Source: JBHJHK01 sp050330975
GTDB lineage: Bacteria; Pseudomonadota; Gammaproteobacteria; Competibacterales; Competibacteraceae
Assembly: GCA_050330975.1 (NCBI GenBank)
Contig: JBHJHK010000458.1
Coordinates: forward strand, 1-10,369
Direction of reading: 5' to 3'
DNA: 10,369 bases
Shown here piece after piece: positions 6,431 to 10,369 of the stretch. Both the position numbers and the translations under genes were made by a program. Position 1 is the first letter of the stretch. Every line of letters begins with the position of its first letter. The notes beneath the pieces are model-generated. The model was not told where the DNA came from. It saw only the letters and a program-made list of their open reading frames with translations, and ran no database searches.

Positions 6431-7564
6431 ATGGCTATGTTGGATAGAACGCCCAACACTACCTTCCACCACGATCAGATTCCCTGTACGGGTATTCTAG
6501 TCGCTAATTTGGGCACGCCCGATACGCCCACTTACGGAGGTTTGCGCCGCTACCTGCGCCAGTTCCTCTCCGATCCCCGCTTGGACATCAAGGTGTTCGG
6601 TTCGAGGGCTTTGTGGTGGCCCATTCTCTACGGCATCGTCCTCACCTTTCGCCCTCGCTCCAAGGCCAAAGAGTACGGCGAGATTTGGACCGACGAGGGG
6701 TCGCCGCTCCTGGTGACCGGCCGCCGCCAGGTGGCGGCGCTACAGCGGCGCCTCGACGAGCGCTGTCCCGGCAAGGTGGCGGTGGCCCTGGGGATGCGCT
6801 ACGGCAACCCCTCCATTGCCGCCGCCCTGGGGGAACTCCGAGCGGCCGGGGCCGAGCGCGTACTGTTGTTGCCCCTCTATCCCCAGTACGCCGCGGCGAC
6901 CACGGCTTCCACCTTTGACGCCCTGGCCCAGGAACTGGCCCACTGGCGCTGGCTGCCGGAGGTGCGGATGGTCAACCACTACCACGATTACCCCCCCTAC
7001 ATCGACGCCCTGGTGGGCCGCATCCGCGCCGCTTGGGAGGAAAAGCCCCCCCTGGAGCGGCTGTTGTTTTCCTTCCACGGTGTGCCCGGCTCGGCGCTGA
7101 CCGCCGGCGACCCCTACCACTGCCAGTGCCACAAGACGGCGCGGTTGGTGGCGGAGGCCCTGGGGTTGGATCGGGAGCGCTGGGCGGTGGCCTTCCAGTC
7201 CCGCTTTGGCGATGAGGTGTGGCTCAAGCCCTACACCGACGAGCTCCTCAAGGAGTGGGCGGGGCAAGGGGTGAAGAGCGTCGACGTCATCTGCCCGGGC
7301 TTTTCCACCGACTGCCTGGAGACCATCGCCGAAATCGACGAGGAGAATCGGGAGTATTTCCTCGAGGCCGGCGGCCAGGACTACCGCTACATTGCCGCCC
7401 TCAACGAGGGGGATGACCACATGGATTTCCTGGCGGAGTTGATCCTCCAGCACACCCGGGGTTGGCCGGAGATGGACGCCGCCATCGGCGCCCCCCGGGT
7501 CCAGGACGAAGCGGCCCGGCAAAAGACCCTGGAGCTGGCCTTGGCCTTGGGAGCCGCCCAGTGA
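6431..7564 (+). CDS. hemH: Ferrochelatase
   Basis: A 377-residue enzyme that inserts Fe2+ into protoporphyrin IX, the last step of protoheme synthesis. Visible signatures: TGILVANLGTPDTPT (20-34), RYLRQFLSDPR (40-50), YGEIWTDEGSPLL, LPLYPQYAAATTAST, the catalytic-His segment FSFHGVPGSA (His216) and CPGFSTDCLETIAEID with the metal-site Glu297. HCQCHK follows at about 230-235. No cysteine occurs after residue 295, so the C-terminal [2Fe-2S] cluster of some ferrochelatases is absent. The start is uncertain. ATG 6431 and ATG 6437 are in frame, as is TTG 6416, and none has a clear Shine-Dalgarno sequence; family conservation begins only at about residue 20. The gene is divergent from pckA and is followed after 93 bp by the CRP-like gene. 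Activity at the membrane surface is known for the family. Confidence 0.95.
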   Translation: MAMLDRTPNTTFHHDQIPCTGILVANLGTPDTPTYGGLRRYLRQFLSDPRLDIKVFGSRALWWPILYGIVLTFRPRSKAKEYGEIWTDEGSPLLVTGRRQVAALQRRLDERCPGKVAVALGMRYGNPSIAAALGELRAAGAERVLLLPLYPQYAAATTASTFDALAQELAHWRWLPEVRMVNHYHDYPPYIDALVGRIRAAWEEKPPLERLLFSFHGVPGSALTAGDPYHCQCHKTARLVAEALGLDRERWAVAFQSRFGDEVWLKPYTDELLKEWAGQGVKSVDVICPGFSTDCLETIAEIDEENREYFLEAGGQDYRYIAALNEGDDHMDFLAELILQHTRGWPEMDAAIGAPRVQDEAARQKTLELALALGAAQ

Positions 7565-7572
7565 GGGGGGCG

Positions 7573-7594
7573 CATCCTTTGCCGGAGGAGGATG
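7573..7594 (+). terminator. Weak hairpin after hemH
   Basis: CATCCT (7573-7578) pairs with AGGATG (7589-7594), with two further G-T pairs possible inside. It sits 9 bases past the hemH stop; the nearest T-rich stretch (GTTTTG, 7611-7616) is too far for a classical intrinsic terminator. It may partly insulate hemH from the regulator gene. Confidence 0.3.
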
Positions 7595-7622
7595 GGCTGT
7601 CTGGCGAGGCGTTTTGTGGGAA

Positions 7623-7628
7623 GATAAT
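7623..7628 (+). promoter_or_regulatory. Candidate -10 element GATAAT for the CRP-like gene
   Basis: GATAAT is a 5-of-6 match to the sigma-70 -10 consensus, 29 bases before the regulator ATG, and would give a short leader containing the GGGAG ribosome site. The -35 region 17 bases upstream (TCTGGC, 7600-7605) is poor. It suggests the regulator can be transcribed independently of hemH. Confidence 0.4.
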
Positions 7629-7657
7629 CCTTTCGGGAAAGACGGGAGCCCTGCGAC

Positions 7658-8305
7658 ATGTTTGAAAACGTTCCACTGTTCGACGGCCTGGGGCCAGATG
7701 CCCTCGAGCAAATCGCCACGCGGTTTACCATCCGGGCGTTCCCGAAAAACGCCATCGTGATCAACGAGGGGGATGAGTCCGATTCTTTCTACGTGGTGGT
7801 GGCGGGCAAGGTCAAAGTGTTTTTGGCCGACGAAGACGGCCGCGAGGTCATCATCACCCTCCGGGGTGAGGGCTTTTACTTCGGCGAGCTGGCCTACGTG
7901 GCCCAGTTGCCCCGCTCGGCCTCGGTGATGACCATGGAGGCCTCCCGGCTGGCGGTGATTTCGGGCGGCGATTTCATGACGCTCCTCAAGGAATACCCCG
8001 ACATCGCCGTCAACTTGATCCGCGAGTTGGCCCATCGCCTCCAGGCCACCACCGTCAACCTGCGGGCCTTTGCCCTGATGGATGTCTACGGGCGCTTGAC
8101 CAAGCTGTTGCGGGATATGGCCGTCGAGGGGGAGGGCGGCAAGTTGATCGTCGAGGAAAAGCCCACCCAGCAGACCATGGCCAAAATGGTGGGGGCGTCC
8201 CGGGAGATGGTGGGACGGATCCTGCGGGAACTCACCGTGGGGGGCTACATCTCCACCGAGGGCAAGCGCTTGATCATCCACCGAAGCCTGCCGGCGGGCT
8301 GGTGA
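7658..8305 (+). CDS. CRP/FNR-family transcriptional regulator, CRP-like
   Basis: A 215-residue regulator with an N-terminal cyclic-nucleotide-binding barrel (about 5-118), a long dimerisation helix (about 119-136) and a C-terminal winged helix-turn-helix (about 165-205). The phosphate-binding cassette FGELAYVAQLPRSASV (75-90) supplies residues matching E. coli CRP G71, E72, R82 and S83 (here G76, E77, R86, S87). The helix pair LQATTVN places T131/T132 where CRP has the cAMP contacts T127/S128. The recognition helix GASREMVGRILREL (179-192) keeps the CRP contacts R, E and R (R182, E183, R187). Cysteines for an FNR iron-sulfur cluster are absent. Binding of cAMP and a TGTGA-type operator are therefore inferred; cyclic di-GMP binding as in Clp is possible but less supported. 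ATG 7658 has GGGAG 9 bases upstream. The sirtuin gene follows 39 bp later. Confidence 0.92.
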   Translation: MFENVPLFDGLGPDALEQIATRFTIRAFPKNAIVINEGDESDSFYVVVAGKVKVFLADEDGREVIITLRGEGFYFGELAYVAQLPRSASVMTMEASRLAVISGGDFMTLLKEYPDIAVNLIRELAHRLQATTVNLRAFALMDVYGRLTKLLRDMAVEGEGGKLIVEEKPTQQTMAKMVGASREMVGRILRELTVGGYISTEGKRLIIHRSLPAGW

Positions 8306-8338
8306 CGGGGTGCTACTCCCCCTGGCCAACTCCCCGTC
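8304..8338 (+). other. Inverted repeat in the regulator-sirtuin gap
   Basis: GACGGGG (8304-8310, overlapping the last two bases of the regulator stop codon) is the perfect complement of CCCCGTC (8332-8338), leaving a 21-base loop. GGGG at 8307-8310 could alternatively pair with CCCC at 8318-8321, so two exclusive folds are possible. It might be a weak terminator or attenuator between the two genes, or chance in GC-rich DNA. Confidence 0.25.
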
Positions 8339-8344
8339 CAAGGT

Positions 8345-9142
8345 GTGCTTTTGGCCCTTGATCAACCCCTGCTGTCCGCCCTGATCACCCGTCTGCGCGG
8401 GGCCCAGCGGCTGTTGTTCATCACCGGGGCCGGGGTGTCGGCCGATTCGGGGTTACCCACCTATCGCGGGGTGGGGGGGCTCTACGAGGACTGCCTCACC
8501 GACGACGACCTACCCATCGAAACCATCCTCTCCGGGGAGATGTTCGCCCGTCGCCCCGAGCTCACCTGGCGCTACCTCAAAGACATCGAAGCCGCCTGTC
8601 GCGGCGCCACTCCCAATGCCGCCCACCGGATTTTGGCCACCTTGGCCAAAGAATTCGAGGTATGGGTTTTCACCCAAAATGTCGACGGTCTCCACTTGGC
8701 CGTCGCCCATGGGGAGCTGACGAGCTACCACGTGGTGGAAATCCACGGCAACCTCCACCGCCTGCGCTGTACCCAGTGTGTCCACCGCGCCGCGGTGGCC
8801 GACTACCAAACCCTTCCCCCCCTCCCCATCTGTCCCCGCTGTGGCGCCGTGGTGCGCCCCGACGTGGTGTTGTTTGGCGAAACCCTCCCCGAGGCCACCA
8901 TGGATCGGTATTACCGGGAACTGGAACGGGGGTTTGACGCGGTGTTTAGCGTCGGTACCACAAGTCTGTTTCCCTACATCAGCGCGCCGCTGATTTGGGC
9001 CCGGGAGGTGGGCATTACGACGGTGGAAATCAATCCCGGCACCACGGAGTTGTCGGCGTGGGTGGACTTCAAATTTCCAGCGGGCGCCGCGGTGACCCTC
9101 ACGGCCCTGGGAGTCGCTCTGGGCCTGGGGGACGGGGGCTAA
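8345..9142 (+). CDS. Sir2-family NAD-dependent protein deacylase (sirtuin)
   Basis: A 265-residue cytoplasmic sirtuin that removes acyl groups from protein lysines using NAD+, giving nicotinamide and O-acyl-ADP-ribose. NAD-binding GAGVSADSGLPTYRG (28-42), TQNVDGLH (110-117) and the catalytic His in EIHGNL (His134) are present. Four zinc cysteines (142, 145, 163, 166) flank a normal-length insert and are followed by RPDVVLFGE (171-179). The late motif reads VGTTSLFPY instead of the common GTS-x-x-V-x-P. The Y-x-x-R pair that marks desuccinylase-type sirtuins such as E. coli CobB is not evident in the corresponding ELTWRYLKDIE segment. The start is ambiguous: GTG 8345 has no Shine-Dalgarno sequence, while TTG 8351 has AAGGTG 5 bases upstream and would shorten the protein by two residues. 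It may share a transcript with the CRP-like gene and converges on pyrE with 10 bp between stops. Confidence 0.93.
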   Translation: MLLALDQPLLSALITRLRGAQRLLFITGAGVSADSGLPTYRGVGGLYEDCLTDDDLPIETILSGEMFARRPELTWRYLKDIEAACRGATPNAAHRILATLAKEFEVWVFTQNVDGLHLAVAHGELTSYHVVEIHGNLHRLRCTQCVHRAAVADYQTLPPLPICPRCGAVVRPDVVLFGETLPEATMDRYYRELERGFDAVFSVGTTSLFPYISAPLIWAREVGITTVEINPGTTELSAWVDFKFPAGAAVTLTALGVALGLGDGG

Positions 9143-9152
9143 GGGGCGGGCG

Positions 9153-9812
9153 TCAGGCCACTACGCCGTAGCGGCGGCGATAGTCGGCCAGGGCGGCGAG
9201 GGGGGGCGCCTCCATGGCCTTGGGGTGGGCTTTGAGGTAGGTCAGGAGCTGGTCGAGGTTGGCGATGGCCGCCACGGGGATCCCAAAACGCCGGCCGACC
9301 TCTTCCACCGCCGATGGGGCATCGTGGGCATCGCCGATCCGCTCCTGGCGATCGAGGGCCACGGCGACCCCGGCGAGCTCGGCGCCGTGGCGGCGGATAC
9401 AAGCGGCCGATTCGGCAATGGCCGTACCGGCGGTGATGACGTCGTCCACTACCAAGATGCGACCCTCGAGGGGGGCACCCACCACGTCGCCCCCCTCACC
9501 GTGGTTTTTGGTCTCCTTGCGGTTGAAACTCCACGGCAGATCCAGGCCCAATTCCGCCAACCCCATGGCGGTGGCCGCCACCAACGGAATGCCCTTGTAG
9601 GCCGGGCCAAACAGGCCGTCGACCCCCAAGGAGGCCTCGATGATGGTCTGGGCGTAACAGCGCCCCAAGACCAAGAGGTCTTCCCCCCGGTGGAGATGGC
9701 CTGCGTTGAAAAAGTACGGGCTCACTCGGCCCGATTTGAGGGTGAATTGGCCAAAGCCCAGGGCGCGGCGCGCCAGAACCAGGGCGAGAAATTGTTCTTG
9801 GTGGGGCTTCAA
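9153..9812 (-). CDS. pyrE: Orotate phosphoribosyltransferase
   Basis: A 219-residue homodimeric enzyme of de novo pyrimidine synthesis, converting orotate and PRPP to OMP. It matches E. coli PyrE along its length: KPHQEQFLALVL, LGFGQFTLKSGRVSPYFFNAG (18-38), LFGPAYKGIPL (67-77), the catalytic loop region FNRKETKNHGEGG (96-108), the PRPP-binding motif VVDDVITAGTA (121-131) and ALDRQER (152-158). The residues before KPHQEQ are not conserved, so the start is put at TTG 9812. That codon overlaps the upstream ORF's stop as TTGA, implying translational coupling; no strong Shine-Dalgarno sequence is seen. The same frame stays open to 10055, but that extension is proline-rich and lies over the other coding frame. 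It converges on the sirtuin gene. Confidence 0.95.
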   Translation of the reverse strand: MKPHQEQFLALVLARRALGFGQFTLKSGRVSPYFFNAGHLHRGEDLLVLGRCYAQTIIEASLGVDGLFGPAYKGIPLVAATAMGLAELGLDLPWSFNRKETKNHGEGGDVVGAPLEGRILVVDDVITAGTAIAESAACIRRHGAELAGVAVALDRQERIGDAHDAPSAVEEVGRRFGIPVAAIANLDQLLTYLKAHPKAMEAPPLAALADYRRRYGVVA

Positions 9813-10369
9813 GAGGCCGCCGCCCAGGTCGATGGGGCCCGCCGCTGGAGGCGGTACACGTAGCGCGCCCCCCGGGGGATGGGGGCGACGGTGAAGCCTC
9901 CGAGGGCCGCGGTGGCCTCGGTGGCGCAGATGGCGTTGTGGAGCAGAGCGGTGACATCCCCCGGCGCCGGACACACCCCACCGGTGGCCAGCACCAAGCG
10001 CTCCACGTCGAGGTGTAGGGAACGGCGGGGGGAATGGGCGGCTCGGGACAGGCAACAGGTCAAAAAGCGCGCCAGGGGGCGTTGATTGGTGGGGCGCACC
10101 AACCGTTGGTGGGCGATGACGGCTTCGAGGCTATCGTACAACCCCCAGGGGTCCGAGTCTGGCTTGAGGCTGCCCACGGGGGTTGAACTCGACGTTCGAC
10201 TGGCCTCGCGGGGATAGAGGTAGAACGTCCGGGGTTGGCGTTCGTCGCGGCACCACTCGATGGCCCAGGCCCGCAAGGTGGGACTCAAGTGGCGAAACAG
10301 CCGCATCAAGGGCAGCGTGGGGGGCGCCGGGGGGTGGGGGGAGGCCACAATCGCAGCGTCGGTGAGGTG
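9809..10369 (-). CDS. Unrecognised protein coupled to pyrE (5' end not fixed, may run off the window)
   Basis: The frame is open from the right edge to a TGA at 9811-9809, 186 codons visible. I do not recognise it. Third codon positions are strongly G/C as in neighbouring genes, and the TGA overlaps the pyrE TTG start, both supporting real coding. Possible starts are GTG 10348, ATG 10306 (giving MRLFRHLSPTLRAW) or one beyond the edge; no Shine-Dalgarno sequence is seen at the first two. The segment before ATG 10306 is proline-rich and may be untranslated. The product is basic and soluble-looking, with a Ser/Thr/Pro-rich patch (TSSSTP), a helical stretch YDSLEAVIAHQRLV, cysteines in FLTCCL and GGVCPAPGDV, and an ending GFTVAPIPRGARYVYRLQRR. 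No signal peptide, membrane span or catalytic motif is evident. The function is unknown. Confidence 0.6.
   Translation of the reverse strand, partial: HLTDAAIVASPHPPAPPTLPLMRLFRHLSPTLRAWAIEWCRDERQPRTFYLYPREASRTSSSTPVGSLKPDSDPWGLYDSLEAVIAHQRLVRPTNQRPLARFLTCCLSRAAHSPRRSLHLDVERLVLATGGVCPAPGDVTALLHNAICATEATAALGGFTVAPIPRGARYVYRLQRRAPSTWAAAS

Noticed and set aside
6256..6459. N-terminal extension of PEP carboxykinase to base 6459
   Set aside because: It would overlap the hemH start and promoter region, has no family similarity, and a good ribosome site precedes ATG 6255.
6740..8365. A 541-codon open frame on the minus strand
   Set aside because: It lies antisense to hemH and the CRP-like gene, both unmistakable. 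Its product is a low-complexity mix rich in Gly, His and Gln with no family signature, the usual by-product of strong GC codon bias.
9813..10055. N-terminal extension of PyrE to base 10055
   Set aside because: The extra residues are Pro/Arg/His-rich and unlike any PyrE, and the other frame here has better codon usage and ends in the TTGA overlap.
1..10369. CRISPR array, tRNA/rRNA gene, insertion sequence, toxin-antitoxin or phage remnants
   Set aside because: No regularly spaced repeats, cloverleaf sequences, transposase motifs, terminal inverted repeats or small paired toxin-like ORFs were found; all larger frames are accounted for by core genes.

Overview
The window is a GC-rich, gene-dense bacterial chromosome segment that looks gammaproteobacterial, possibly from the Chromatiales/Ectothiorhodospiraceae side. 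The inference rests on a DUF2782 protein, a FcbT2/FcbT3-type TRAP permease pair, a CRP-like regulator that keeps the E. coli CRP contact residues, a PyrE close to the E. coli enzyme, and strong G/C preference at third codon positions. The genus assignment is only a guess. I see no tRNA, rRNA, CRISPR array, transposase, phage gene or attachment site. Most of the content is conserved core metabolism.

Layout. Bases 3-4232 are all on the plus strand: the C-terminal three quarters of a MidA/NDUFAF7-type methyltransferase (cut by the left edge), a LOG-family nucleotide phosphoribohydrolase, a small exported DUF2782 protein, then the two membrane subunits of a TRAP transporter with no substrate-binding protein beside them. 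A double hairpin at 4233-4274 separates this block from a minus-strand pair at 4292-6255: ATP-dependent PEP carboxykinase followed 14 bp later by a small DUF4404 protein. From a shared divergent control region (6256-6430) the plus strand carries ferrochelatase (hemH), a CRP/FNR-family regulator and a sirtuin (7 to 9 kb). The sirtuin converges, with only 10 bp between stop codons, on a minus-strand pair at the right edge: orotate phosphoribosyltransferase (pyrE), whose TTG start overlaps the TGA stop of an unrecognised upstream ORF that runs off the window.

How the genes may fit together. Gluconeogenic PEP carboxykinase, a TRAP permease that could import organic acids, a CRP-type regulator with an apparently intact cAMP pocket, and an NAD-dependent deacylase would suit a cell adjusting organic-acid and energy metabolism. 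The neighbourhood alone does not prove co-regulation. LOG and PyrE both handle nucleotides but sit in separate operons.

The items most worth a second look are the unknown ORF coupled to pyrE, the TRAP QM pair lacking its binding protein, the CRP-like regulator next to the sirtuin, and the divergent N-terminal motif of the PEP carboxykinase. I found no convincing new defence, mobile or RNA-based system.
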